DNA of 5,119 nucleotides from JADJPL01 sp041183125 (GTDB taxonomy: Bacteria > Bacteroidota > Bacteroidia > Chitinophagales > Saprospiraceae). The notes under the pieces are model-generated. The model saw only the letters and a program-made list of their open reading frames with translations, was not told the origin of the DNA and did no database searches. This document shows positions 5,103 to 5,119 of the stretch, in pieces; position 1 is the first letter of the stretch, and every line of letters begins with the position of its first letter. Where the stretch lies: contig JBEGMH010000138.1 in assembly GCA_041183125.1 (NCBI GenBank), positions 1-5,119 of the forward strand, in the 5' to 3' direction. The position numbers and the translations under genes are program-made.

Positions 5103-5119
5103 CTTTTTTGCCAATGGCA

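Noticed and set aside
4512..5114. 200-residue minus-strand open frame opposite the IS66 remnant
   Set aside because: Its Cys/Leu/Phe-rich composition mirrors the coiled-coil and charged codons of the plus strand, where recognisable IS66 motifs lie; no family resemblance.

Overview
This window looks like a chromosomal segment of a moderately GC-rich member of the Bacteroidota, probably near the Saprospirales/Lewinella group. That placement is an inference from protein style, weak Shine-Dalgarno sequences, and A/T-tract-rich spacers between roughly 50-55% GC genes; no marker gene is present. Everything from position 1 to 4333 is encoded on the minus strand, so the biological order runs right to left.

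Positions 3588 down to 1 hold a compact catabolic operon for L-fucose by the oxidative, non-phosphorylated route. In transcription order it encodes: (1) an SDR resembling 2-keto-3-deoxy-L-fuconate dehydrogenase, (2) an amidohydrolase-fold L-fuconolactonase, (3) an SDR resembling L-fucose dehydrogenase, (4) a RhaM-type sugar mutarotase, and (5) LutA, an Fe-S subunit of the L-lactate oxidation complex, cut by the left edge a few residues before its expected end. The steps fit together: the mutarotase interconverts fucose anomers, the dehydrogenase makes fuconolactone, and the lactonase makes fuconate. A dehydratase not in this window would make 2-keto-3-deoxyfuconate, which the second SDR oxidises. 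A hydrolase, also not in this window, would split the product into pyruvate and L-lactate, and LutA explains what happens to the lactate. Spacers are 3, 3, 53 and 60 nt, consistent with one transcript.

Upstream of the operon lies a 1-Cys (Prx6-type) peroxiredoxin (4333-3695). Between it and the operon is a 75-bp near-perfect inverted repeat (3608-3682) that looks like a terminator, yet it leaves only about 19 bp before the first fucose gene. The operon promoter must therefore overlap it or lie further upstream. A second, AT-rich palindrome (4361-4379) sits in front of the peroxiredoxin.

The right end (about 4550-5119) is a decayed IS66-family insertion sequence on the plus strand: a TnpA relic with a frameshift and an internal stop, only the C-terminal tail of TnpB, and a short ORF with the leucine-zipper N-terminus of TnpC. 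I see no tRNA, rRNA, CRISPR array or phage gene. The window is mostly ordinary metabolism plus IS debris. The most interesting points are the fucose-to-lactate coupling, the nested inverted repeat at the operon head, and the internally deleted IS66 remnant.
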